Shown: positions 1-8,422 of the stretch, piece by piece
Position numbering within the stretch: position 1 is the stretch's first letter
How the letters are laid out: each line of letters opens with the position of its first letter
Source: an uncultured Aquimarina sp.
GTDB lineage: Bacteria; Bacteroidota; Bacteroidia; Flavobacteriales; Flavobacteriaceae
NCBI GenBank assembly: GCA_947495425.1
Contig: CANLYR010000003.1
Span: 1-64,000 of the forward strand
Reading direction: 5' to 3'
Length of the DNA: 64,000 bases
The notes under the pieces: generated by a model
The model's input: the letters and a program-made list of their open reading frames with translations, nothing else
What the model was told of the DNA's origin: nothing
Databases searched by the model: none
Program-made: the position numbers and the translations under genes

Positions 1-115
1 TTTCGGGGTTTTATTATACTTAAATATACAACAAAACCCTCATATTTACAAGAGTTTTCGTGTTTTATGAAGGTGCCTATATAAGCACTAAAAAAGAAGA
101 AAGCTTTATCATTTT

Positions 116-883
116 TTAATCACATTCCCATCTAAAGTCAGATATCTTAAATTTTTTACCTGCTATAAAATTATAGTGCCACCATTCGGTTCTTATAATT
201 TTGAAGCCATGTTTCTCCATCGTGCTCCGCAATAATCTGCGATGTCTAAGCACTTGTTTTGGAAGCTTACTGTATGAATGATGGGCTTTTTTACCAAAAT
301 CATCAAAGTCTGTACCCATATCAACTGTACTCCCATCTAGTTGCACCAAAGAAATATCAACGGCTGCCCCTTTGTTATGAATTGATCCTCCTTTTGGATC
401 TGCAACATAGCCTGGATTAGGGTATATCTTCCACATTTTTTTTTGAACACTGTGCGGGCGATAACAATCAAAAAGCTTAATTCTATATCCTTTTTTAATT
501 AAATCATTGTTTGCATCAATAAGTGCCTGCACAACTTCAATCCTTATAAAACATTTGCTACAAGAATATACTTTTTCTTTCAAAAAATTATTTGTAGTGG
601 CATATCGCATATCCAAAACAAAATCATCAGACAAATCTTCAATATTCACAAAGCCATTATTATGTGCAACCTCATGTGATCGTAAGGAACGCTCTATTGT
701 TTTTGTAGAATCCCTATGCTTATTTTTTATCAAGCTTTGCTCTACCAGAGTGTCTTTGGATTCTTGTAATGGTGTATTCTCATTAACAGTTGGGTTCTTA
801 ACACTAGCGGTATTATTACAAGAAAAAAAAAGTGTAGAAAAAACAAACACTATCAATTTTTCTCTAATCATGCTTGTCATCAT
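116..883 (-). CDS. D-alanyl-D-alanine dipeptidase, VanX/DdpX-like lipoprotein (peptidase M15D)
   Basis: This is a predicted zinc D,D-dipeptidase that would cleave D-Ala-D-Ala in the periplasm, acting in cell-wall recycling rather than necessarily in vancomycin resistance. The N-terminus is a lipoprotein signal with lipobox FFSC (Cys22), followed by a low-complexity linker to about residue 75. The catalytic domain fills the rest. Zinc and active-site motifs are visible: YRP (141-143), SIHNKGAAVD (167-176, His169 and Asp176) and EWWH (233-236, Glu233 base and His236). Two further Cys near residues 108-111 (CSKC) are not part of the core motif. No vanHA partners are nearby. It is followed on the same strand by nothing else in the window. 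The family call is strong; the physiological substrate is inferred. Confidence 0.88.
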   Translation of the reverse strand: MMTSMIREKLIVFVFSTLFFSCNNTASVKNPTVNENTPLQESKDTLVEQSLIKNKHRDSTKTIERSLRSHEVAHNNGFVNIEDLSDDFVLDMRYATTNNFLKEKVYSCSKCFIRIEVVQALIDANNDLIKKGYRIKLFDCYRPHSVQKKMWKIYPNPGYVADPKGGSIHNKGAAVDISLVQLDGSTVDMGTDFDDFGKKAHHSYSKLPKQVLRHRRLLRSTMEKHGFKIIRTEWWHYNFIAGKKFKISDFRWECD

Positions 884-909
884 ATTAAGTTATAATGTAT
901 CCTATATTT

Positions 910-1446
910 TTATTTCCAAACCTGCTTTACACTTCCACATTTCAGCATTTTATCCCCGAAATACGGATTTCTTATCGCCTTAGAATCTGACAACCAGTAC
1001 CCACCCTCACCATCAAAAGCCATGGGACAAAACTGCTTATACACTTCTCCAGATTTAATTTCTGTCGTATTAATGAGTTTTTCTACCTCGTTGGTAAGCG
1101 TCACAAAGAAATCTCGTTGTTTCTTAATATCATTGGTTAAAGAAAGTAGTTTTGATGTCGCTTTTAACTGTTTTTTTTCTTTTGATGTATCGATTACAAC
1201 TTCTAATTTTTTGGATTCTGATTGCACAACATCACTTTTAGATGCTACTAGTCCCTCTTTAATAGTAAGATATATCTGGTAGACCTCTTGAGTATTTTCG
1301 TTCAAAAACTCAGCTTTTGGTTTAGCATCTGATTGATTAATTTCATCATCTGCATTTCTAATCTCGGTATTCTCTTTTTTATCTTTATTGCAAGAAACCA
1401 TTATTAATACCATTAATAGTGTATAAAATCTCATTACTGTTTTCAA
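910..1446 (-). CDS. DUF3347-domain lipoprotein
   Basis: Lipoprotein of 178 residues with lipobox MVSC (Cys19), then an acidic, low-complexity stretch and a helical domain. The C-terminus carries the CPMAFDGEGGYWLS pattern typical of DUF3347 domains, with a second conserved Cys close to the end (LKCGSV). DUF3347 proteins in Bacteroidota are often linked to heavy-metal (Cu/Ag) efflux or electron-transfer genes and the Cys/Met/His positions are suspected metal ligands; no efflux genes are present here, so that role is only an inference. It lies 26 bp upstream of the VanX-like gene on the same strand, so the two could be co-transcribed. Confidence 0.75.
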   Translation of the reverse strand: MKTVMRFYTLLMVLIMVSCNKDKKENTEIRNADDEINQSDAKPKAEFLNENTQEVYQIYLTIKEGLVASKSDVVQSESKKLEVVIDTSKEKKQLKATSKLLSLTNDIKKQRDFFVTLTNEVEKLINTTEIKSGEVYKQFCPMAFDGEGGYWLSDSKAIRNPYFGDKMLKCGSVKQVWK

Positions 1447-1621
1447 AATAGTACTATTTTAATTATAATTCGAAAAATATATTTGATTTTCAAATGTAGC
1501 CTATCTATGAAACAATTACCAAAGGTATTTTGTTTTTATCATCATTTTTAACAAAACAATACCACTAAAAACAGGAGGTTGTTCTAATTATTTTAAATAT
1601 TTTTGCCCGAAAATTGTAGGA

Positions 1622-2077
1622 ATGTTATTAAAGAATTTAAAACCTGAAATAATTGCTATACTCGGCGACAAGAGGCAATCGGTAAAAGATAGACTTCATA
1701 AAATATGTCAGCTACTCAGCGATAGTGTGAATTACTACGATTGGGTAGGTTTTTATTTTAAAAATGAAGATAAAGAAGAACTGAAGCTCTATACGTATGT
1801 AGGAGAAGCTACTGACCATGAAATAATCCCGTTTGGTAAAGGGATATGCGGCCAGGTAGCACTTTCAAACAAAAACTTTGTAGTACCCGATGTACAAGCT
1901 CAAGATAATTATATTGCCTGTAGTATCCATGTGAAGTCAGAAATTGTAATCCCATTATTTAAAAATGGAGAAAACATAGGACAAATTGATATCGACTCAA
2001 ATACTCCTGACGCTTTTACTGAAAAAGACGAAAAGTTTTTAGAATTTGTAAACCTTGAAGTTGCTAAGATTATCTAA
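1622..2077 (+). CDS. GAF-domain protein, free methionine-R-sulfoxide reductase-like
   Basis: Single-domain GAF protein of 151 residues. It follows the free methionine-(R)-sulfoxide reductase (fRMsr) pattern: YYDWVGFYF near 38-46, IPFGKGICG with Cys76, IACSIHVKSEIVIP with Cys100, and DIDSNTPDAF near 123-132. In characterised fRMsr three Cys take part in catalysis; only two are visible here, because the first position, usually just before the IPFG motif, reads EATDHEI with no Cys. The protein may therefore use a two-Cys mechanism or be a non-catalytic GAF sensor. It stands alone on the plus strand, divergent from the DUF3347 gene. Confidence 0.75.
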   Translation: MLLKNLKPEIIAILGDKRQSVKDRLHKICQLLSDSVNYYDWVGFYFKNEDKEELKLYTYVGEATDHEIIPFGKGICGQVALSNKNFVVPDVQAQDNYIACSIHVKSEIVIPLFKNGENIGQIDIDSNTPDAFTEKDEKFLEFVNLEVAKII

Positions 2078-2260
2078 GGTGCCTGACATGTTATAAAGGT
2101 TATATTATAGAAACAATACTAATTCATTTTTTTCTACTGTGGTTATCTTATAAAATCCTGAAGTTTATTAAAATAGAGGTGATAATTACACTATAAAAAA
2201 TAAACTGTAATTTTGAGTAATATCTATTTTATCCCACGTGATTAAAAAACACCCTAAATT

Positions 2261-3277
2261 ATGTTGCCGCTTTTAGAAAAGATTTATGACTTACAGGACA
2301 TCCATACAATATCCAAACACGAGCAAATTGTATTAGGAATAATCGAAGCAATCGATTCTGATATTTTAAAAGTAGGCGATAAGTTACCATCTATAAACGA
2401 AATGGTAGCAGAAATTGGGTATGCCAGAAAAACTTTCGTGAAAGCATATACTGAATTAAAAGAAAGGGGGTTAGTCGAATCTAAAAACCTTAAAGGATAC
2501 TACATTATTAGTAGAGAAACTAAAGTAACATTAAAAGTTGCTTTAATTTTATTTGCTTTTCATAGTTTTCAGGAGGATTTTTATAATACCTTTAGAAAAG
2601 AGCTTGGAAAGAAATATCATATTGATATCTTTTTCCATCATAACAATCGCTCACTTTTTGAAACAATAATGGGCAATATATCTCGCAAATACGGAATGTA
2701 TGTTATCGCTCCAATACAAGATAATCAACTAATCCCTAGGCTTAAAAAAATATCACCAGACAAACTTTTATTGGTCGATCGTTTTTTGAAAATGCCAGAA
2801 GATTATTCGTATATAACTCAGGAATTCGAAGAAGTAACCTATACTAAGCTAGTAGAATTAGCACCACAAATTAAAAAATATAACAAGTTTGTACTTTTCT
2901 ACAAAGATAACACAGATCTTCCTCCGGATATTCTACGTGCATTTAATCGATTTGTTAAAGAGTATGCTATAGACAATGAGGTTGTTGAGAGTTATGAATC
3001 ATTTATCCTTAAAAAAGGTACTGTTTATTTTTCAATAAGCGATACCAACTTGTGGCAGGTATTAAAGGACGCCCGAAAAATGGAATATCGTATTGGTACT
3101 GATATTGGTATTGTAGCACACGACGACAATATTGTAAAAGAAATTGCTTTTGGAGGGATAACTACAATCTCAACTGATTTTAAAATGATGGCCAAAAAGG
3201 CTGCAATTTTTGTCAAAGAACGAAACCACACACAAGAAATAACGCCCACCTACCTTAGAAGGAGAAATTCTTTATAA
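2261..3277 (+). CDS. GntR-type HTH regulator with a LacI/periplasmic-binding-like sensor domain
   Basis: Predicted sugar-responsive transcription factor of 338 residues. Residues about 20-85 form a GntR winged helix (GDKLPSINEMVAEIGYARKT, then LKERGLVESK and a wing GYYI). Residues about 90-330 resemble the ligand-binding domain of LacI-type regulators, ending in TTISTDFKMMAKKAA. This architecture is common in Bacteroidota next to sugar-uptake loci. It is transcribed in the same direction as the susC, susD, CRTAC1, alpha-galactosidase, symporter set that follows, so it is the likely regulator of that locus. The effector is probably galactose or a galactoside, which is inferred from neighbours only. 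Confidence 0.85.
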   Translation: MLPLLEKIYDLQDIHTISKHEQIVLGIIEAIDSDILKVGDKLPSINEMVAEIGYARKTFVKAYTELKERGLVESKNLKGYYIISRETKVTLKVALILFAFHSFQEDFYNTFRKELGKKYHIDIFFHHNNRSLFETIMGNISRKYGMYVIAPIQDNQLIPRLKKISPDKLLLVDRFLKMPEDYSYITQEFEEVTYTKLVELAPQIKKYNKFVLFYKDNTDLPPDILRAFNRFVKEYAIDNEVVESYESFILKKGTVYFSISDTNLWQVLKDARKMEYRIGTDIGIVAHDDNIVKEIAFGGITTISTDFKMMAKKAAIFVKERNHTQEITPTYLRRRNSL

Positions 3278-3607
3278 TATCTTCCACTCTGCTACACTTT
3301 TCAAAAAAAAGAAATTCAAATAAATTTAAATTTTATTTTTTTGATTTTTTGACGATGTTCAACGCTATTGTATCAAAAATTTACACAATAAAAACAAGTG
3401 TTTTCCTACTTATCTAAAAATAGCATTAACAAATAACACTAAAAATTTAACTATTTTATCATAAAATTCTTTATTAAATATTAAAAATTATAATTTTTTA
3501 TTAAAAATTATTATATCTTTGTATTGTAGCATAGTGTATCATATCATGATTTAATTAAAATTTCACTAATACAACTTAAACTATATCTATCAATAAACAC
3601 AAATCAT
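3278..3607. other. Leader region between the GntR regulator and susC
   Basis: A 330-bp AT-rich gap. It holds a Bacteroidota -7 element (TATCTTTG, 3514-3521) and just after it TTGTATTGTAGCATAGTG, whose TTGTATTGTA part recurs before the symporter gene. No coding potential was seen on either strand. Confidence 0.5.
3514..3521 (+). promoter_or_regulatory. Putative -7 promoter element (TAnnTTTG) for the susC operon
   Basis: TATCTTTG matches the Bacteroidota -7 consensus TAnnTTTG. It lies 86 bp before the susC start. A clear TTG -33 box is not present at the usual distance, which would fit a promoter that needs an activator. Confidence 0.45.
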
Positions 3608-6600
3608 ATGGATCAAAAAACATGCACTACTCTTATGATGTTTTTATTCGGGCTTATCTCTACTGTTTATGCTCAACAGACAGTAACAGGAACAGTAACC
3701 GAAGCTCAGGGACCTCTTCCTGGAGTAAACATTTTAGTAAAAGGGACTCAAAATGGCGCAACAACAGATTTTGACGGAAAATACACATTATCAAATGTAT
3801 CAGAAGACGCTATAATTGTATTTAGTTATATTGGCTTTTTAGAAAAAGAAGTGCCGATAGCGGGGCAAACCATCATCAATGTTATACTACAAGAAGATGC
3901 AGCTGCTTTGGATGAAATAATTGTTGTTGGATATGGTACACAAACAAAACGTGAAGTAACTGGTGCTATCTCTCAGATTAAATCTGAGGATATTGTTCAA
4001 GTAGTTACTGCAAACCCTACCACAGCACTACAAGGCAAACTTGCCGGCGTGCAAGTAGAAAGTAATGGAGGAGCTCCAGGCAGTCCTGCCAATGTATTTG
4101 TACGTGGGGTAAGTTCATTAACAAATTCATTTCCTTTATACGTTGTAGATGGCACTATTGTAGATGACATTACTTTTATAAACCCAAAGGATATTAAAGA
4201 TTTACAAGTGCTGAAAGATGCTACTTCTGCTGCTATTTATGGATCACGGGCAGCTAATGGAGTTATTATTGTTACAACAAATCACGGAATCCAAAACTCT
4301 GCACCAAAGGTTAGTATTGATGTTCGAGGAGGATTAAATACTCAGGCGAGAAAGCTAGATCTTTTAAATGGTCCTGAATACATAAGATTTTTAAATCAAA
4401 GGTTGATTAATGATGGAAAAGTAGGTAACATTCCTGATCCAGGAATAGATACAGATTTTCAAGATCTGACTATAAATTCTGGGAGTATCCAGGATATTGG
4501 ATTTAATATTGTTGGCGGAGGAGAAAATTCTTCTTACTATTTTTCTTCTAATTATTATAAAGAAGAGGGATTGTTAATTAGTTCAGATTTTGAACGTATT
4601 AATACGCGTCTTAATGCCAAGTTTAAGTTTGGGAAATTTGATGTTCAACCCTCTGTTTCTTTCGCACAAAATGAGTTTACAGAAAATCTAGCATTTGGTG
4701 ATCAAGGCTTTACAGTCCCTATCCTCAATGCATTCAATGCTAATAATGAAGGTGGTTTTGAAGTTCCAGACACAGGAACATATGGTATCGCAGGAGGAAA
4801 TAAATTCGCACAAGCGAACTTACTATATGATATTACTACGTTGCGTAATGTATTAGCCAATATTAATATGCGTTATGAAATTATCGAAGGGCTGACCGCA
4901 AGCATCAATTTTGGGTTAGATTATAGAAACAGATACAGTAATTCTTTTCAACCAACATTCGACTTAGTGAGTGACGGCACAACTAATCCTGATGCACAAA
5001 TTAATGTAAATCCTGATAACGATCTAACTGAAGTTAGGGGAGAAATTTTATCAACAAATATAGAACCAACACTGAACTATAAAAAATCTTTTAAAAATCA
5101 TAATTTAGATATCCTTATTGGTGGAGCAAGACAAGAAATTGATGACAACACACTGGCCATTTATGCAGAAGGGCTGTTAACAAATGACATTACAAATATT
5201 GCTAGTTTTACAGATAACATAATAAATTCTGGAGGAGGTCGTTTCCTTTCCCGATTATTTTCTGCTTTTGGTCGTTTAAACTATAATTTTGATCAAAAAT
5301 ACTTTTTCACGGGTATTATAAGAAGAGATGCTACTTCTAAATTTCCACGTGAAAACGATCTAAATGTTGGCGTGTTTCCTTCGTTTTCTGCAGGTTGGAT
5401 GATAAGTAAAGAGAATTTCTGGCCAGAAGATAGTTTTATTAATACTGCAAAACTTCGAGGAGGATTTGGATCTTTGGGTTCTCAAAACATTCCTGATTAT
5501 GTTTTTCAACCTGTAGTTGATTCTAACTCAGGCACATCTTTTGGTGGAGCTACTGTACCAGGTTTTGCAATCATTAATGTCCCAAATGCAGACATTAGTT
5601 TCGAAACTTCTAAAACAATAAACATTGGAGCCGATTTTACCATGATGGATAGGGCTATCTCTGTAAGTATTGATTATTTTAATCGCGATAATGAAGATGT
5701 ACTACTTCCTGTTGTTTTACCTTCGAACACAGGTACACGTAATGCTCAAATTCAAAATGCCGCATCAATAAACAATAGCGGATTTGAACTAGAGGCTTCG
5801 TATTCATCCAAAAATGAAAGTAATTTCCAATACAATATAGGTTTTAATATTGCAGCGATAAAAAATGAATTAACAACATCGCCTAATCCGCTATTAGGCC
5901 CCGGAATTAGTGAAGAAGGCACCACCGTTAATCAATATGTAGAAGGAGAACCACTTGGTTTCTTCTTTGGATTTCAAAACAATGGAGTTTATCAAAACAG
6001 AGATGAAATCAACAATGATCCCGGAATACGAAATGAAAGCCAGTCACGAAGAGACGACTTGCAGCCTGGTGATTTTAGAAGAGTTGATGTAAATGGTGAT
6101 GGCGTAATAACTGATTTAGACAAAGTAGATTTGGGAGACCCAACTCCAGATTTCTCTTATGGTATAAATTTTAGCGGGACTTATAAAAACCTAGATTTTA
6201 GCCTGTTTTTTAATGGGCAACAAGGTAATGAAATCTACAATGTGCAAAAATTCTTTGGCTTTTTCTTTGCAGATGATAATAAGCTTGGGATTGTTAGAGA
6301 TGCTTTTACCCCTCAAAACCCTAGTAATAGTATTCCCAGAGTTAGTGGTACAGACCTAGCAGGAAATCAATTACCCTCAGACTTCTTTGTAGAAGACGGT
6401 TCTTTTTTTAGATTGAAGACCTTAGAAATAGGATATGACCTAACAAAAGCTGTAAATACAAAATGGGTTTCCAAAACAAGGGTCTTCTTTAATATGCAGA
6501 ATATATTTACTATTACAAATTATTCTGGCTATGATCCTGAGATTGGTTCTGCCCCCAGAGCAAGCGACCAAAATGGTTTTTTCGGCTTTAATCAAAGTAT

Positions 6601-6685
6601 AAATCCTGTGATAGGTAGAGGATTAGATATTACAGCACAACCAAGACCAAGAACATTTATTGTAGGCTTACAAATGAATTTTTAA
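3608..6685 (+). CDS. SusC/RagA-family TonB-linked outer-membrane transporter
   Basis: TonB-dependent transporter of 1025 residues that imports a ligand captured by its SusD lid. A signal peptide ends near VYA-QQ (about residue 22). A CarboxypepD-regulatory-like beta-sandwich follows (VTGTVTEAQGPLPGVNILVKG, about 24-105), then the TonB-box/plug region (DEIIVVGYGTQTKREVTGAI, plug to about 225, with DVQVLKDATSAAIYG-type SusC plug motif), then a beta-barrel ending in the aromatic terminus VGLQMNF. It is 9 bp upstream of susD. Neighbouring alpha-galactosidase, SGLT and GalE suggest a galactose-containing oligosaccharide as ligand; this is inference. Confidence 0.93.
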   Translation: MDQKTCTTLMMFLFGLISTVYAQQTVTGTVTEAQGPLPGVNILVKGTQNGATTDFDGKYTLSNVSEDAIIVFSYIGFLEKEVPIAGQTIINVILQEDAAALDEIIVVGYGTQTKREVTGAISQIKSEDIVQVVTANPTTALQGKLAGVQVESNGGAPGSPANVFVRGVSSLTNSFPLYVVDGTIVDDITFINPKDIKDLQVLKDATSAAIYGSRAANGVIIVTTNHGIQNSAPKVSIDVRGGLNTQARKLDLLNGPEYIRFLNQRLINDGKVGNIPDPGIDTDFQDLTINSGSIQDIGFNIVGGGENSSYYFSSNYYKEEGLLISSDFERINTRLNAKFKFGKFDVQPSVSFAQNEFTENLAFGDQGFTVPILNAFNANNEGGFEVPDTGTYGIAGGNKFAQANLLYDITTLRNVLANINMRYEIIEGLTASINFGLDYRNRYSNSFQPTFDLVSDGTTNPDAQINVNPDNDLTEVRGEILSTNIEPTLNYKKSFKNHNLDILIGGARQEIDDNTLAIYAEGLLTNDITNIASFTDNIINSGGGRFLSRLFSAFGRLNYNFDQKYFFTGIIRRDATSKFPRENDLNVGVFPSFSAGWMISKENFWPEDSFINTAKLRGGFGSLGSQNIPDYVFQPVVDSNSGTSFGGATVPGFAIINVPNADISFETSKTINIGADFTMMDRAISVSIDYFNRDNEDVLLPVVLPSNTGTRNAQIQNAASINNSGFELEASYSSKNESNFQYNIGFNIAAIKNELTTSPNPLLGPGISEEGTTVNQYVEGEPLGFFFGFQNNGVYQNRDEINNDPGIRNESQSRRDDLQPGDFRRVDVNGDGVITDLDKVDLGDPTPDFSYGINFSGTYKNLDFSLFFNGQQGNEIYNVQKFFGFFFADDNKLGIVRDAFTPQNPSNSIPRVSGTDLAGNQLPSDFFVEDGSFFRLKTLEIGYDLTKAVNTKWVSKTRVFFNMQNIFTITNYSGYDPEIGSAPRASDQNGFFGFNQSINPVIGRGLDITAQPRPRTFIVGLQMNF

Positions 6686-6712
6686 AACATTGCCATGAAC
6701 TATATACAACAT

Positions 6713-8311
6713 ATGAAAAATTTACATTATTTAAGAATGATCACATCTTGTGTAGTATTTTTAGTCGCTACCCAAAGTTGTAATGAAGATCAACTAGAGA
6801 TAAACAATCCTAATCAAATTAGTCAAGATGGTTTCTTTCAAGCAGAATCGAATTATAGACTAGCTGTAAATGGTATGTTTCATCCAATTACTGCTGTTTT
6901 ATGTTGGGGACGAGTAATCCATACAGGACCTTTTTTACGTTCTGATGCATATAATATTGTTCCATTTCAAGAAAATACAACAATGTCTACATTTCAAACG
7001 ACTCCCGGAATTAGTCGATGGTCGCAAGATTTGTATGCTCAATTCTTTTTGGCTGTTTCAAGAGCAAATGATATTATTAATTCTATAGATACAGATGGTA
7101 ATACTTTGGATGAAAATATTCGTGATGAAATCGCTGGTCAAGCCTATTTCGTTAGAGCATTTGCTTACTGGTATCTAGTTAATTTTTGGGGAAGTGTTCC
7201 TTTGGTTATTGAAAACCCCATTAATTCTGAAGATTTTTTTCCTTCGAGATCAACTCCCGAAGCAGTAAATCAAAGAATCATAGATGATCTAACTATAGCG
7301 CTGGATAGGCTACCAAAAAGTTGGGGAGATGCCGATTTGGGAAGACCAACTTCGGGAGCAGCATTAGCGCTTCGCGGGAAAACATATCTATATACCAAAG
7401 ATTATAAAAACGCTATTCTTGATTTTCAAAAAATAGTTGATGAGTTTGATTATCAACTACTTCCTGCAGTTAGCTATAGTGAAAACTTTACGACCACAAA
7501 CGAAAATAATGAGGAATCTATTTTTGAACTACAATTTTTAGGGCAAGACACTTTTGTCTGGGGTAGCGATATCCCACTCACAGGTACACAAGGAAGTTAT
7601 CTTATCGACTATGCGCCTCCTTCATTTAGTCTTGATCAAGGTCATTTTATAAATCCCCATATTTTAAAAGTATTTGAAGATAATGCAGATACAACACGTC
7701 GCAACGAAACCCTAGTCTTTGACTATCCGGGAGCAACAGGATATGGTGGTCTCCCTTTTACTGAAGATTATCAAAAAGATATCGAACTTGCCCAAACCAT
7801 TACAGATAATGATGGAAATCAGGGAGTCCCTGCTATATTTTCTAAAAAATATGCTGCCCTTGAACAAGGTACGAGAGAAGATATACCAGGTTTCGGAAAT
7901 ACTGTAGGTAATAACTGGAGGCTTATTCGTTATGCAGACGTATTATTAATGTTAGCAGAAGCATTAAATGAGGATGGTAGAACAGCAGAAGCAATTCCTT
8001 TTATCAATCAAGTTAGAATAAGAGCATTGATTACGCCACTAGATCTTACACTTGACCAAGCACAAGTTGAGCAGGCAATTATTGATGAGCGTATTATGGA
8101 GCTCACTGGTGAAGGCCACCGTTTTCTAGATTTAGTACGTTGGGGAATTGCAGATGAAATTTTAGGGCCTAACTCTACCATAGCAGGTGGGCGTCATCCT
8201 AAATCCTTATCTGGGGGCTCTTTTAGTAGTAATAGAGATGAATTATTATGGATTCCTGTACCAGAACTACAAGCAAACCCTAATTTGCTTCCTCAAAACA
8301 TTGGCTACTAA
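6713..8311 (+). CDS. SusD/RagB-family nutrient-binding outer-membrane lipoprotein
   Basis: Surface lipoprotein partner of the SusC transporter. I chose the ATG at 6713 because it begins MKNLHYLRM and gives a normal lipoprotein signal with lipobox TQSC; an upstream in-frame ATG at 6695 is also possible. SusD features are present: TPR-like helices (GQAYFVRAFAYWYLVNFWG), the SusD C-terminal region with RYADVLLMLAEALNEDG, and ERIMELTGEGHRFLDLVRWG near the end. The stop is followed after about 50 bp by a strong hairpin. Confidence 0.93.
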   Translation: MKNLHYLRMITSCVVFLVATQSCNEDQLEINNPNQISQDGFFQAESNYRLAVNGMFHPITAVLCWGRVIHTGPFLRSDAYNIVPFQENTTMSTFQTTPGISRWSQDLYAQFFLAVSRANDIINSIDTDGNTLDENIRDEIAGQAYFVRAFAYWYLVNFWGSVPLVIENPINSEDFFPSRSTPEAVNQRIIDDLTIALDRLPKSWGDADLGRPTSGAALALRGKTYLYTKDYKNAILDFQKIVDEFDYQLLPAVSYSENFTTTNENNEESIFELQFLGQDTFVWGSDIPLTGTQGSYLIDYAPPSFSLDQGHFINPHILKVFEDNADTTRRNETLVFDYPGATGYGGLPFTEDYQKDIELAQTITDNDGNQGVPAIFSKKYAALEQGTREDIPGFGNTVGNNWRLIRYADVLLMLAEALNEDGRTAEAIPFINQVRIRALITPLDLTLDQAQVEQAIIDERIMELTGEGHRFLDLVRWGIADEILGPNSTIAGGRHPKSLSGGSFSSNRDELLWIPVPELQANPNLLPQNIGY

Positions 8312-8365
8312 ATAGTACTTATAGTATTGTTTGATTTTTTATTTGAATTATATTCTGTTTTGACC

Positions 8366-8394
8366 ACCAAGCAAATCGAAGAGATTTGCTTGGT
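8366..8394 (+). repeat. Perfect 12-bp intercistronic hairpin after susD
   Basis: Inverted repeat ACCAAGCAAATC / GATTTGCTTGGT with a 5-nt loop GAAGA. It is not followed by a T-run, so it is not a classical terminator. It sits between susD and the CRTAC1-family gene. A hairpin of similar size occupies the same position in the second SusCD locus (42357-42391). Confidence 0.7.
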
Positions 8395-8422
8395 AACTAA
8401 AATTACTTAACCTCACTACTTT

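Noticed and set aside
1-40. Possible hairpin GGGTTTT / AAAACCC near the window start
   Set aside because: Only 7 bp pair with a 20-nt loop, and the neighbouring gene context is cut off, so it could not be supported as a terminator.
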